NCBI GenBank assembly: GCA_963971305.1
Contig: OZ020304.1
Coordinates: forward strand, 18,024,103-18,088,102
From: Arcuatula senhousia
Lineage: Eukaryota; Mollusca; Bivalvia; Mytilida; Mytilidae
Direction of reading: 5' to 3'
DNA: 64,000 nt
Under the pieces are notes generated by a model that worked only from the letters and a program-made list of their open reading frames with translations, had not been told where the DNA came from and searched no databases. Shown here piece after piece: positions 10,830 through 23,001 of the stretch. Positions within the stretch are counted from its first letter, which is position 1. Every line of letters starts with the position of its first letter. Made by a program: the position numbers and the translations under genes.

Positions 10830-11380
10830 TGAATTTCCGTCCGCTCCGGCTTATGGAGTTTACGTATCTCAATTGATTCGTTACTCCAGGGCGGGCGGGA
10901 TTTAAATCGATTTCCTTAGCAGAGCGACACGTCTGACGCAAAAATTGCTCACACAGGGTTATGTTGCTCCTCGGTTGCTGTCTTCACTCAAGAAATTTTA
11001 CGGAAGACATCATGCACTTATAGACAAATATGGGATTTCGATATCTCAGATGAGTGCAGATGTTGGTTTGTCATAGGGTGTTGTTTTGTCTTCCTTTACC
11101 GGATTTGACACGCTGAATGGACTATTGGCAACGCGACGGGTGTGCTATAGCAAGCAGGAACTGCTTACTCTTCCGGAGCACCTGAGTTCACTCTTGTTTC
11201 GACTGGAGTTCGCGTTGTTGATTGATATTCAGTTGTTTTGTGTTTCCATGTTTTACATGTTGTCTGTTTTTGTCCCGTTCTTGTTGGTGTTTAATGGTTT
11301 TGTCTCTGCCCTTTCGGACTTTTGACATTCGGATACCCCATTGGTACCTCTGCTTCTTTGGTCTTTATAATGAAATCTAC
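10830..11380 (+). pseudogene. Penelope-like element fragment (RT C-terminus plus tail)
   Basis: Plus-strand reading gives 'YGVYVSQLIRYSRA', then a frame break, then 'RLTQKLLTQGYVAPRLLSS' and 'KFYGRHHALIDKYGIS', the RT C-terminal part of the local Penelope-like family. The tail that follows ('GCTATAGCAAGCAGGAACTG', 'CTGCCCTTTCGGACTTTTGA') is shared with 30490-31040 in the opposite orientation. It is truncated at both ends. Confidence 0.75.
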
Positions 11381-11384
11381 ATCT

Positions 11385-11965
11385 CAAAATAGACGTTCAA
11401 GGAAGACTTAAAAAAAAATCTATGACAAACGTGGTGACTATGAACTTTCCCCTTTTGTGTAGCAACATTTCTCTTATCCCAGCATGAGAAATTTTTATAT
11501 CACAACTTGTTCCGTACCCAAAGCCTGTGGACTATGGCTTCCCTGACAGAGTGTTATATCTGACAGAAAAATACTTTGGCACTGTCATGGCGTTCCTCGA
11601 TTTTTGTTATCACTCAAGAATGTTAACGGGGTCAAGACATCATGTGCTTGTAGAAAAGTATGGGATCGATTTATATCTCTTTGATAAGTACGGATGTTGG
11701 TTTGTCTTAGCGTTTTGTTTTGAGCTCGACACGCTGAATTGAACGCATGTGTTGTAATAAACGGGAACTGCTTATCCTTTCGAAGCACCATGCTTACACT
11801 TGTTTCGACTTGAGTTCGTATTGCTGGTTATTGCTGTTCGTTTATTTGTGTGTACCTTTGTGATGTAAGATAATTACTTCGTGTTGATCTTGTTAGTGCT
11901 GTATAATTTTGTCATTGTCTTACATGACTTTTGCTATTTCAATGTCCCATTGGTACCATTATTTT
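11385..11965 (+). pseudogene. Older Penelope-like fragment, same strand
   Basis: A more diverged copy of the previous relic. A 'DKRGDYELSPF' reading near 11430 matches the family's DKRDDFNFPIV block, and 'SRHHVLVEKYGIDLYLF' near 11632 matches the GRHHALIDKYGIS block. A decayed tail containing 'GGGAACTGCTTATC' follows. Two copies of different age lie in tandem. Confidence 0.6.
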
Positions 11966-12224
11966 CTTATTTATTTTTTGTACTTAAAAAGAATGGTGTA
12001 CTAACAAAAAGAAAGTTATTTAAACACTGGACTAGGCTAGATAAAATCATATTACACGGGTTGTCATCGTTATATTACCCGTTGTTGTCAATTTTGTTAC
12101 ACGATGTATAGACAATCTGGGTAAACAGAACATGAGTAAGAAATGTATAGTAAAAATCATATAAATGTCAACTGAAATATAGGTTATAATGATAAAATCT
12201 TTATATAAAAACTTGTAAAAATCT

Positions 12225-12335
12225 GGGGCCAGGATTTCAAACATATCTTAACAGTTATGACATCTAAATAACACATATAATTTAAATGGACAAATCGATG
12301 TCACAATCTTAAGACACCTTCAAAAACCTGGCCCC
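12225..12335. mobile_element. 111-bp TIR element (GGGGCCAGG ends)
   Basis: The left end 'GGGGCCAGGATTTCAAA' matches the reverse complement of the right end ('GGGGCCAGGTTTTTGAA'), followed on both sides by ATCTTAA/GTCTTAA. No coding capacity. It is the smallest member of a family also seen at 16504-17118 and 32456-33492. Confidence 0.7.
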
Positions 12336-12339
12336 TGAT

Positions 12340-13380
12340 GTTTAAAGTTGACCAAATTACGTTTTTAAAGTATTTTTTCTGCATAATTTTACGTTTATTT
12401 CATTTTATTTCATTTATTGCCAAATTTATAGGTTCTATATCTTTTTAAGATCAATTCATTTAACGATTAAATTATATGTGAGATTTGAAATTGTTATGAT
12501 AAGACTATTACAGCAAAACAAGATTTTTCAAGTAATTAGTTCGATAAAAGGTTATGAAAACTTATAATTATATCACTGACTAGAACCATTGAAGTATAAA
12601 ACGATACTTCCATGATAGAACATAGAACTCTACTTGACCCTAAAGATTGGAATCCAATAATTATCTTTACCATAATTACAGTATAAAAACTCTACATAAT
12701 AATTTTTAGTAATTAAGTGTCTCTTAGTTCTAAAACAAAAAGGAAAAAACTGCTTTGTAATAGTAACATGTTTTTAATAAAAAAGAGCAACGACCACAGG
12801 TACATATTTTGAAGATAATTCTAAAGGAACAAAAATTATTTATCATTATATCTAAGTATTTTTCTTCTTTATATTAACAGAATATTGTTTTAATGTTTCG
12901 TCGGTACACGTGTGCTTTGGCGATCAAGTAGATTTATTAATTCGGTATAATAAAACAGTCTACGATTTGTCATTTCATGAAAGAAACACAAATCTTTTTT
13001 TGGGTATAGATATGCGTTTTCTGATCCCTAGTACTTACAAAACAGTTGTTGAAAGTTGATAAAACATTTAATGACTGTGAATGAATCTTAATGACAGTGA
13101 ATGAATCTCAGCAGAAGAAGAAAAAACACCAAAATTTGCTAATTTTCGCAAGACAAAAAAATCATGAAAATAGATAAATTCCTTTTTTAGAAATCAGAAA
13201 TGGTATTTTTGAAGATTCGCCAAAACCAAAACCAAAAAAACCACGAATTTGCCCTACCACAATGCATATAACACATGAAAGAAGGAAGTCGCGAAAATAA
13301 GTTAAAATGAGCCAATATAAGCGACTATCTTTAATCATGATGTTAAATTTTACTTTTTTTAAAATTTGAAAAAAAATTGA
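12340..13380. other. AT-rich intronic sequence
   Basis: No gene recognised. A short duplicated word 'GACAGTGAATGAATCT' sits near 13073-13110. Confidence 0.4.
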
Positions 13381-13385
13381 AATCC

Positions 13386-13990
13386 ACAATTCAAAAGATG
13401 TTCAAAATGCATTAAGCCAAACGAAATCCAAATATATATAGTTAAGGGCAAAACTATGATGGGAGGAGTTTAACATTGGGTTTTAGAATTTACAAAAAAT
13501 TATATAGTGGTTAAAACAAAGTGTACACATGAGTAGTAATCTCATGTACAAGTACACCATATCTAAAAAATAAAGAGTATACATCTTAAACACGGGGAAT
13601 TGTTCTACTAACTCCACGCGGCATAAAAGACAAACTCGGGTAATGAAAGGATATGGAGTAAATGAACATGAGACCACAACACATATGTTAACTCCACCTG
13701 TAATTAATTGTCATGAGCTGTATGGCCATTTCGGAAAATTATTCCTCATCAGCAGCACTAGAACCCAAACAAAGAAAACCACAATTCAAAAGATGTTCAA
13801 AATGCATTAAGCCAAACGAAATCCAAATATATATAAGTAAGGGCAAAAGCCGCAAAACTATGATGGATGGAGTTTAACCTTAGGTTTTAGAATTTTCATA
13901 AGTTTATATAGTGGTTAAAACAAAGTGCACACATGAGAGGTAATCTCAGGTACAAGAACACCATATCTTAAAAAAAGAGCATACATCTAT
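13386..13990 (+). repeat. Partial tandem duplication, ~200 bp copies 393 bp apart
   Basis: 13386-13590 and 13779-13990 share 'ACAATTCAAAAGATGTTCAA', 'ATGCATTAAGCCAAACGAAA' and 'TTATATAGTGGTTAAAACAA' in the same order with moderate divergence. The 190-bp spacer is unique. No coding capacity seen. Confidence 0.75.
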
Positions 13991-14429
13991 ATTGTGTCGA
14001 ATGATATGGCCTAAAATTGGTTTCATTAAGTCATTTTATAGAAACGAGCTAATGAACAGGTAATGATTTTAGGTGCTGAACCTTAAATCATTACATTCTT
14101 GTTCAGAGTTGTTTCATTGCGAGTAGAAGACAATATGTCAAATGAGCTAGATGATCGTATCTAATCTGTATAATTCATTTGTAATCATTATTTATTAATA
14201 ATATATTCTCTAAAACTTAAAAAAAATCTTCTATACTTAAACTCACATGCATTTTGTAATAAAATAATGCATAACAGGACACTACATTTGAATTGATAAT
14301 TTACAATTCAATTGAATTAAATACAGCTCTTCCCCTGCCATCGTATATAAAAGAAATGTCAAGACAACAAAACTGTACACATATTTGTGTTATTTGGGAT
14401 TGAATTACAAGACAGTGAAATAATACAAA

Positions 14430-14820
14430 TACCAAAGCGGGTATAAAGAATCGGAAAGGCGCAAATGAGACATTCGAATGTCAAAAGTCCGAATGGGCAA
14501 AGACAGCGCCAGTAAACAGAAAGGAAAACAGTACGAAGAAACAGACAACACAAAAACACCTATAAACAACTGCTTGAAAAGCTATCAACTGAGGAAGAGT
14601 GGACGCAGGTGCCATGGAAGAATAAGCAGTTCCTGCTTATTGCAACACAACTGTTGCGTTGCTGACGGTCAATTTTGAGTGCAAGATTCGGTATAGGAGA
14701 ACAAAAGAAAATTCTTCAACAAATTAACATCTGTACTCATATGAGAAACAGAAATCTCTTATTTGTCAGACTCCCATAACATTTCTAAAGTGAAGACAGC
14801 AATAGCTAAAAACATAACAA
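14430..14820 (-). repeat. Penelope-like tail, degenerate
   Basis: Reverse-strand relic of the tail found at 30490: 'GAATGTCAAAAGTCCGAA', 'AAGAATAAGCAGTTCCTGC', then 'TGAAGACAGCAATAGC'. Coding frames are destroyed. Confidence 0.55.
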
Positions 14821-15569
14821 CCTGTTAGCAATTTGCGTTTCAAAATGCCAAAAATTAAAAACGGCTAATTTATTAATGCTGTTTACTTATCTTTCAATTA
14901 GTAACCTCTCACCAGTAGCGGTTGATTCATAACATAAGAAGTTCGAAAACCAAAAGTATCGAAAGAAATGCGCTCGTACCCAAAAAGCTTGAACATGGAT
15001 GCCAATTTCAACATCGACCATTTCGACCACGCGTTAGATATTTATCAAATAAGGAAATGCATTTTGTTTAGCAAATCATGTGAAAATAAAAGTATTCAAA
15101 TAAAAACTCATCTGTTTGTTAATAAATGTTAACATAGACTTTATAAAACAAAAAAAAAGATTTTTTGCACTTTTGGTTACATTTTGTCTGTCTTCTTAAT
15201 TAAACGAGATAAACAGTTGTTCAAACAAAAAAGGACACGTTCCACTACAGAAAAAAACTGCGGTGTCCCGCGAGGATAGCCAAACAAATTTCCTAAAATA
15301 AATATCTCATTGCGCGGAGTAGGATACGCAATATAATCTCATCCCACGAGAACAAGATAATATTGTGCAACAGTTAGTGAAATGGAATTTTTGAAGTCCC
15401 CAAAAGACAATAAGACACGAGCGACAACAATAACAAGAAGGAACACGACACAAACTAGATATTTACACGAATCAACTTCAAACTGAGAGAATTAAGGTAC
15501 TCCGGAAGGGATAAAAGAGGGAGAACAAAGGTGCTCCGTAGAATTAAAAGAGGATGGGAGTGTTCTTAC

Positions 15570-15621
15570 CAACAGTAAAGGACTTCGACTCATTCTCCTA
15601 ATTCAGTCCAGGTAAACTGTA
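15570..15621 (-). CDS. Receptor 1 small exon: 5' UTR end plus first 8 codons
   Basis: On the minus strand an AG acceptor (ACAG, near 15622) is followed by about 28 nt of leader. Then comes ATG at 15593 and seven codons giving MSRSPLLL, and a GTAAGA donor at 15569. Joining in phase 0 to ATTTGT at 8650 continues as ICFAFGMWIATYHQAEA, a textbook signal peptide with a small-residue cleavage site. The paralogous position (60841-60818) has the same start, length, phase and donor, giving MSGGPLLM. This double conservation is the main evidence. The coding part is 15593-15570; the rest is UTR. No transcript has been seen. Confidence 0.6.
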
Positions 15622-16355
15622 ACAATGAACTTAAAATAATAAAGGTTTTTTCTTTATCTTAAAATTTAAGGTAAAGTTTCTGCCTTGAATTTCGAATCTT
15701 TTTTATGTTGTCATTAATCTTTTTCACCCGGTTACCATTAAAATGGGTTATTGTTGGAAGACATCAAATAGCTAATTACTTCGAAGGGTGTAGGATTTTT
15801 CTTTCGAAACAAAATAACAAATTACAATTTTGGTAACATTTTTTTTGTTCAGTGCCCATCTGAAGAAAATGTCATTATCTTGCAGACATTTTTTATGAAA
15901 AAATCTAAAAAAAAAGATAAGAATAGAATATACTGCCAATATTATACAATAATGGAAAACTTTCGCATAAAAAGTTCTAAAGTAAACTGAAAACTAAATA
16001 GCTTAGGCACTCCAACTAAAAAACTTTATTTTTCTATCTATTCAGCATAATACCATGGTCGCTTAATAGAAAATTGAAATACAGAAAACCAAAGTGGTAT
16101 AAAAACGGTTAATTTAGTTATGATGTATATGATCTGAGACAATAATTACATAATTCGTTATGATTTTCTCAGATATGATGTATATGCATATTTCAAGGAG
16201 TAACCTCTCATCAATAGCATTTAAATCATTGGAAGGTCGAAAACCAACAGTATTGAAGAAAAAGCATTCAAACCCAAAACGTTCGAACAGAAAAGCCACA
16301 TCCAACAACGATGATGTCGACAATGTGTCATACACAAAAAAAAAAGAAACTTAGG

Positions 16356-16470
16356 ACTCAGACGCGTCTACAGACATAGTCATAGTCTGAAGTCGGTCTC
16401 AAAATTTTGACTTTAGACGCGTCTTAGACAAATTTTTAGATACTTTCGAGGCCACCGCCACCAGTGTTTT
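16356..16470. repeat. Solo end of TIR element family
   Basis: 'GACTTTAGACGCGTCTTAGAC' followed by 'CTTTCGAGGCCACCGCCACC' resembles one end of the element at 16504-17118. No matching opposite end is seen. Confidence 0.5.
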
Positions 16471-16503
16471 AATGCATTTTGAATAAAGACAATTGGAAAA
16501 TCT

Positions 16504-17118
16504 GGGGTGGTGTTCTCGAAGCTATCTTAAGACTAAGACGCATCTAAAGACTCGTCTAAGTCTTAAGTTGTGTTCTCGAAGCTATCTTACTTTAGACTTG
16601 GTCAAGTTTTTAGGACAAAAATCAAGACACCTTATTGGATGTCTTTAGACCATCTAATCTCAATCTTAATTTTTACATATTTTATGCATTATAACTCACA
16701 ATATTTTGTCCGTGTGTTTACCAAGTGAAATTTAATAACCTATTTACATGTATTCGTGTCGACATGCATGTTTTTTTTAACATTAAACATGTCTTTACAT
16801 TCTTCGATTACCCTGTATGTCATTTTAATTATTTTTGGACAATGTTGTTATGATTTTAAATGAAAAACGTTGAATTTTTATTTTGAGCATTCAAAATATA
16901 AATCTTTTGGTGTAAATGTTGCGGAAAATTTTCTTTAAAACGATAATTATGTAATTTTGTAAAATTTTGTTTAGAATCTTTATTGAGACGCCCGAACAAA
17001 AGACACATTTAAGATAGTTTCGAGAAACAGATTAAGATACTCTAAAAATGGTCCAAAATCGTCTCAAAATTTGACATGTCTTAGACAAATTTAAGGATAC
17101 TCTCAAGAACACCGCCCC
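16504..17118. mobile_element. 615-bp TIR element (GGGGTGGTGTTCT ends)
   Basis: The left end 'GGGGTGGTGTTCTCGAAG' is inverted at the right end, which reverse-complements to 'GGGGCGGTGTTCTTGAGAG'. Both continue into ATCTTAAGAC-like words. A second copy of 'GTGTTCTCGAAGCTATCTTA' lies at 16568. No transposase. Related by end sequence to 12225-12335 and 32456-33492. Confidence 0.65.
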
Positions 17119-17264
17119 TGGACATCAACCTGTTTTTAGAATAAATGTGTTATAGAATCATGCTTCAGTAGTTATTAGACAATATTCTAAAAGGGAAAAA
17201 TAACAATATCAAAACATATGTAGCAATATTTCATTTCATTGAAAAAAGATGAAAATATAATAAA

Positions 17265-17600
17265 AAACTAACCTTACTCTGCTTTCAGTGTCTTTAAGAT
17301 AATGCACCGGTGTTGTATACTGACATCTTATAATACTTTTTATATATGTCCAGTTTCTCTAGGTCTAATTTGATTGGCTTAATTTTTCTGCTGTTTCTAC
17401 AGATTTGATAATTATGTGGGCGATTATTCCTGTAACTAATATAAATAAAGTATAATTTTGTATTTATTGATTTAGGAAGAACTTTTAATTATTATTTTCA
17501 TAAAAAATGTATTTGTAAACGCTAGGCATGTGTAAGCAGTTTAGCAAGACAGATTTTCGTGTCTTAAATTAAATATATATAAATTGGTGTTTGGTATGTG
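17265..17600 (-). promoter_or_regulatory. Putative promoter and 5' UTR exon of receptor 1
   Basis: Reading leftwards: a CCAAT box (17377-17373), the shared words 'GAGAAACTGGAC', a TATA-like 'TATATAAAAAG' (about 17346-17336), and a possible initiator TCAGTA roughly 30 bp on. A short exon-like stretch ends at a donor, either GTAAGG at 17277 or GTTAGT at 17272. A ~340-bp homologue with the CCAAT box and identical donor sequence lies upstream of receptor 2 at 62400-62745. It would splice to the acceptor near 15622. No ATG is usable in this exon, so it is read as non-coding. Inferred, not shown. Confidence 0.45.
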
Positions 17601-17864
17601 AGTCTATCATCATGAGTTACAGATCAAGTATGCATGTCGTTCTGGTCCGTTGATTTTCACCGAAATTATGGCGCTCGGACTTAGAAATTTTATGGAGATA
17701 ACGGTTTTCCAGACTTTTTTCAAGCATTTTTTTTCAGATATTGAGCAGATTTTTGGTATTTGAGTTTATCATGGTGAGTGACAGATCAAGATTGCATTTA
17801 CTTGAGGTCTGATGATTTTCATCGAAATAATTGCCCTTGGACTTTGGAAAATTTTATGAAATAC

Positions 17865-18085
17865 AAATGACAACAAAGTTCCAGACAATAAATTTTGCTA
17901 CGCCTGACGCGCGTTTCGTCTATTCAAGACTCATCAGAGGCGCTCTACCAAAAATATAGAAAATGCCAAACACTGTATGAATATGAAGAGCATAGAACAG
18001 TATAACCGAAAATACCAAACTGGGGAACCAAATTATTACTAAGATTTTCAACCTATGTCTGGGGTAGGAAGAACCTTAGGCCAAA
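17865..18085 (-). repeat. Dispersed repeat R1, reverse orientation
   Basis: 'CGCCTGACGCGCGTTTCGTC', 'GACTCATCAGAGGCGCTC' and 'CCTATGTCTGGGGTAGGAAG' in reversed R1 order. Confidence 0.75.
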
Positions 18086-20025
18086 GGCCATGTGAGCTAT
18101 TGCCATCACTTGGCGTCCGTCGTCGTCGTCCGTCGTCGTTAACTTTTCTTCAAACTTCTTCTCCTCTGAAACGGCTGCACAGATTCAAACCAAATTTGGT
18201 CTGGTGGTACTTTAGGGTATTCCCCACAGAACTGATGTGGGGATTTTTGATTCGTCGAAAAACATGGCCGCAGTTGCTAAAAATAGACGAGGGGGGTCAG
18301 ACTTCTGTTTTTGGCTTGTAAATCAAAAAGTATAAGAGATAGATGAAATCTGATGCCACGCTGCTGCTTCAGCATCAAAAGTTCTACAAAAGTCTCCATT
18401 GAGTCGAAGTTGTCAGATGACCCCTTATGGGAGTTACCGCCCCTTAAAGGTGAAAAATAGCATTTTTTCATGTTTTTTGGCCTATGGAATGAAAACTATT
18501 GCAGATAGAGAGAAGCTGTTGCTTGCTTAAATGTTCAGCTCATTTAGCTCTACAAAAGTCTCCATAAGGTCAAAGTTGTCAGATGACCCCTTATAGGGGT
18601 TACGGCCCCTTAAAGGCAAAAAATAGAGTTTTTGGCCTATAGAATGAAAACTATTGCAGATGGAGAAAAGCTGTTGCTTGCTTAAATGTTCAGCTCGTTT
18701 AGCTCTACACAAGCCTCCATAGGGTCAAAGTTGTCAGATGACCCCTTATAGGGGTTATGGCCCCTTAAAGGCAAAAAATAGAGTTTTTGGCCTATAGAAT
18801 GAAAACTATTGCAGATAGAGAAAAGCTGTTGCTTGCTTAAATGTTCAGCTCATTTAGCTCTACACAAGTCTCCATATGGTCGAAGTTGTCAGATGACCCC
18901 CTATAGGGGTTACAGCCCCTTAAAGGCAAAACATAGTGTTTTTGGCCTATGGAATGAAAACTATTGCAGATAGAGAAAAGTTGTTGCTTGCTTAAATGTT
19001 CAACTCATTTAGCTCTACAAATGTCTCCATTGAGTCGAAGTTGTCAGATGACCCCTTATGGGAGTTACGGCCCCTTAAAGGTGAAAAATAGCATTTTTTC
19101 ATGTTTTTGGCCTATGGAATGAAAACTATTGCAGATAGAGAGAAGCTGTTGCTTGCTTAAATGTTCAGCTCATTTAGCTCTACAAAAGTCTCCATAAGGT
19201 CAAAGTTGTCAGATGACCCCTTATAGGGGTTACGGCCCCTTAAAGGCAAAAAATAGAGTTTTTGGCCTATAGAATGAAAACTATTGCAGATGGAGAAAAG
19301 CTGTTGCTTGCTTAAATGTTCAGCTCGTTTAGCTCTACACAAGCCTCCATAGGGTTGTAGTAGTCAGATGACCCCTTATAGGGGTTACGGCCCCTTAAAG
19401 GCAAAAAATAGTGTTTTTGGCCTATAGAATGAAAACTTTTGCAGATAGAGAAAAGCTGTTGCTTGCTTCAATGTTCAGCTCATTTAGCTCTACAAAAGTC
19501 TCCATAGGGTCAAAGTTGTCAGATGACCCCTTATAGGGGTTATGGCCCCTTAAAGGCAAAAAATAGTGTTTTTGGCCTACGGAATGAAAACTATTGCAGA
19601 TAGAGAAAAGTTGTTGCTTGCTTAAATGTTCAGCTCATTTAGCTCTACAAAAGTTTCCATAGGGTCAAAGTTGCCAGATGACCCCTTATAGTGGTTACGG
19701 CCCCTTAAAGGCAAAAAATAGTGTTTTTGGCCTAAAAAAAGAAAAATTTTGCAGATAGAGAAAAGATGTTGCTTGCTTAAATGTTCAGCTTAATTAGCTC
19801 TACAAAAGTCTTTTAGGGTCGAAGTTGTCAGATGACCCCTTTAAGGGGTTATGGCCCTTTAAAGGTGAAAAATAGTGTTTTTTGCTTTGGAATGAAAACT
19901 ATTGCAGATAGAGAAAAGCTTTTTATTGCTTAAACATTCAGCTCATTTAGCTATATAAGTCTTCAAAGGGTTGACATTAAGACCAGGTGAGCGATTCAGG
20001 CTCCTGGGAGCCTCTTGTTTTCTAA
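18085..20025 (+). mobile_element. Array element with ~157-bp core repeats (about 10 units)
   Basis: The left end is 'TGTGAGCTATTGCCATCAC' plus a CGTC-rich stretch and ~280 bp unique sequence. The core consists of repeats beginning 'CTGTTGCTTGCTTAAATGTTC' at about 18507, 18669, 18825, 18983, 19146, 19303, 19455, 19612, 19768 and 19918. Each carries 'GTTGTCAGATGACCCC' and 'GGCCCCTTAAAGG'. The right end is 'GGTGAGCGATTCAGGCTCCTG' and 'AGCCTCTTGTT'. It is non-coding. The layout (short ends, tandem core) is that of bivalve 'pearl' / Helitron-like non-autonomous elements; that identity is inferred. Confidence 0.75.
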
Positions 20026-20089
20026 ACATCGCGGGCATCAACTGTCTTACAGACATAAACACTTCAGCTACCTGTAGTGTAGTTTAATG

Positions 20090-20350
20090 ATGGCGATGAA
20101 TAAATCTTTTACTTTTACTATGTTGTGTTCTATGGTCATTACCGGATCCTGACATCGCAATGGAAGAGGGAGGTTTGGCGCCATTAAACCTGGTTTAACC
20201 AACCATTCCGTTTGAAATGCCTGTACCAAGTCAGGAACATTGCAATCCACAAATTTTCCGGTATGACTGATTCGTTTTTGTCATTTTCTCTGGACTATGA
20301 GATTGATTATTCAAGTTCGGTAGTTTTGTTATTACCTTTATTTAAACCTT
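20090..20350 (+). repeat. Dispersed repeat, Penelope-associated type
   Basis: Plus-strand copy of the 1262-1460 repeat: 'GGAAGAGGGAGGTTTGGCG', 'CTGTACCAAGTCAGGAACAT', 'GAGATTGATTATTCAAG' and 'TTTTGTTATTACCTTTATTT'. Confidence 0.65.
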
Positions 20351-20924
20351 GTATACTGGACAGCGGTGGCATGACCTTTTCCAGTTTTTTTTCGAGTTTT
20401 GGGGCAAAGGGGCCTGGACCATATTTCGATTTTACCTTGAGTAGGAACTTCAAAGTAAAAGTTTCGGACAATTTTATCCAACGTTAAGCCTACAAAAGTA
20501 TATGTTCTGTTTTTATTCCAACCACTCCTAGTGGTAAACATACATGTATCATGTCGTTAATGTCAATAATGTGACACTTTATAAAAAGATTTTTCTCTCA
20601 GTCTGAATGAAACACGTAAGGCGCAAGTTGATTTATGCGGGTTTTTTCTTAAAAAAGATTTTTAAATCTATGGTGCGACTTCAGTCAAACACACATGTTA
20701 CCAACATATCGACGACCTGAAATATAAAATACATCATTTAAAGAAATCTACAAAAACTGTTGATATGAAATGATAAAAAGTTCATCACATTACATTTACA
20801 ACGGCATACTGTAAAACATGGTATTACTTATAACTATGAGATTCGTATTAAAAAAAAACCCGACTCATCATTAGTCATCTCATATGATACGAATAACACC
20901 AGATGGTTTCAAGTACATTTCTTT

Positions 20925-22605
20925 TTCTTTTTGACCATCCAATGTTTTGATTTTAATTTAAATTCTAAATTATTCTCCGATGTACATTGTCCCCTTTCTA
21001 TATGTTTACAAACTACTATTAAGAACTTTGAATCTAAAACCGAAACAAACCAAAAAGATTTTAACATTAAAACAATAAAAAAATGGAATGATGCTAAGAA
21101 TGATGAATTCCAATAAATATAAACTTGAACAAAAAAGATACTTTGTATAATAAACTTTCAAAAGAAGTTGTAGATATGTCAAAACAAGAAATTAATACTT
21201 TTGTTGAACAACTCGGTGAAATTTTTATTGAGAGTGCAGAAACCACTTTTGGAACGTACAGAGAAAATACCAAAACATCAAGAAAGTTTAAAACCGATGA
21301 AAAACCCTGGTTTGATTATGAATGCAAATTTGCAAGGAAAAATTATAGGAAAATTTTCGAAAAACCGAACTGAATTGAATAAACTGCGACTTGCAGAGGC
21401 AGAGAAGCGATACAAAACGATAATAGATAAATGTCAAAGAGAATATTCAGATAACCTTTCAACAAAAATAAAAGAAATGCGCCATAAGAATCCGAAAGAA
21501 TTCTGGAAAACACTTCGTCGCAGAAATAATAAAAACAACCTAACATCCCAATTGAAACGCTGTTTGAATTTTTCAAGGAACTAAACGAGACGCCTATCTA
21601 CAATGATAACAATAATTTACCCGCCCTAGACGATCAAGCATTAAATCAAATTAATAATGACATCAATCTTAACATAGAAAGGGAGGAAATCTTAAAATGT
21701 ATTTCAAAGCTTAAAAACAACAAAGCTAGCAGTGAAGATCAAATAATTAATGAATATATTAAATCTACTTCTGGCCAATTTATACATATTTACGAAAAGT
21801 TATTCAACCTTATTTTTGATACGGGTATTTTGCCTGACAGTTGGCTGATCGGGAGCATCAAACCGATTTATAAAAATAAAGGGGACAGTCAAGATCCCAA
21901 AAACTTTAGACCCATAACAATTGTGAGCTGTCTGGGGAAACTTTTTACAGCCGTACTTACGGAAAGACTTAATAAATACTCAGAAGAATTCCGAATTCTC
22001 AACGAAAATCAAAGTGGCTTCAGACAGGGATATAGCGTCACAGATAATCTATTCACTTTACATGGTTTATTTGAACTTCTCAAACTTAAGAAAAAGAAAC
22101 TTTACCGTGTGCCTTTATAGACTTCGAAAAGGCATTCGATAAAGTCTGGAGAACGGGTCTCTGGCATAAATTGATTTTAAGTAATATTAATGGCAAAATG
22201 TTAACTGTAATCCAAAATATGTATAAAAGTATAAAATCTAATATTGTATATAACAACGCGAATCAGATTTCTTTTCTTGTAACAATGGCGTTAGACAGGG
22301 CGAAAATATGTCCCCTTTTCTATTTGCTATTTTCCTAAATGACCTCGAATCATTTCTCGAAAGCCAAAACAATACAGGACTAACAACAATTACCGATGAG
22401 TTAGAAAGTACTCTCGGAGTTTTCCTAAAAATATTTGTACTTTTATACGCCGATGAAACTGCACTAATGTCTGTATTTTCTTTCCTCCTTCTTTTGTGTA
22501 AGTGTGTTTTTTTTCTTCTTTCTTTTGTTATATTGTAAATAATGTATATAGTATTTCTCTGTACCTATGTAATACTGGTTGATGAGAATAAAGTTATATA
22601 TATAA
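20925..22605 (+). pseudogene. Non-LTR retrotransposon (LINE), broken
   Basis: Remnant of a LINE ORF2. Near 20990 'SDVHCPLSI' resembles the end of an AP endonuclease domain. A linker follows with 'KPWFDYECKFARKNYRK' (about 21310) and 'HKNPKEFWKTLRRRNNK' (about 21490). The reverse transcriptase blocks are 'LPDSWLIGSIKPIYKNKGD', 'NFRPITIVSCLGKLFTAVL', 'NQSGFRQGYSVTDNLFTLH' (21830-22120), 'DFEKAFDKVWRTGLW' (about 22125), 'MSPFLFAIFLNDLESFL' and 'LLYADETALMS', with the catalytic YADD changed to YADE. At least four frame breaks occur. Sequence after the RT core is deleted, followed by a 3' tail with AATAAA-like signals (22590-22605). It belongs to the jockey/CR1-like group by motif style; the clade is not settled. 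It is absent from unit 2, so insertion postdates the duplication or was lost there. Confidence 0.85.
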
Positions 22606-22826
22606 ATAAAAATAGAAATCAATCATAGCCATTCTAAACTTGTAATGATTTCCTGTATCAATTATCATGCATTTGAAGGAATCACTATGAAAGTCTATGT
22701 CTGTAATTTTAGTACCATTATACTCATTTCATTTTAAAGGTCGGTTTCTATCCTTTACGATGACTCTACACTACAAAAGAGTGAACATCACTTATTTTGG
22801 TATCTCTAATCTCCAACACTTGGAAT

Positions 22827-23001
22827 GACAGTTATTGCATATAAATAATATACAATAACTGTCTATTGTTGAGGTAAATGTGCAGTGTTATTGACTTTTG
22901 AAAAACAGATATTCACTGAGTCCGAAGGATGAGGTGAATATCTTTAGTTTTTCTAAAGTCAATAACACTCACATTTATTGAAACAAAAGACAGTAATTGT
23001 T
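22827..23001. repeat. Two adjacent hairpins
   Basis: First, a perfect 11-bp inverted repeat 'GACAGTTATTG' / 'CAATAACTGTC' (22827-22863). Second, an imperfect inverted repeat with arms of about 65 bp (22852-22916 and 22934-23001) around a 17-bp loop. The arms share 'AAATGTG.AGTGTTATTGACTT'. A palindromic TGACGTCA (CRE-like) lies about 80 bp to the right. It may be a small foldback element. Confidence 0.7.

Noticed and set aside
13386..13990. Short LTR retrotransposon
   Set aside because: The ~200-bp direct repeats lack TG/CA ends, and the 190-bp interior has no primer site or coding sequence that I can see.
18527..19342. Two identical 61-codon open frames on the minus strand
   Set aside because: They are the same part of the higher-order repeat, in a non-coding array.
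18350..19990. CRISPR-like array
   Set aside because: Units are ~157 bp with no short repeat and unique spacer pattern, and the sequence is animal DNA.
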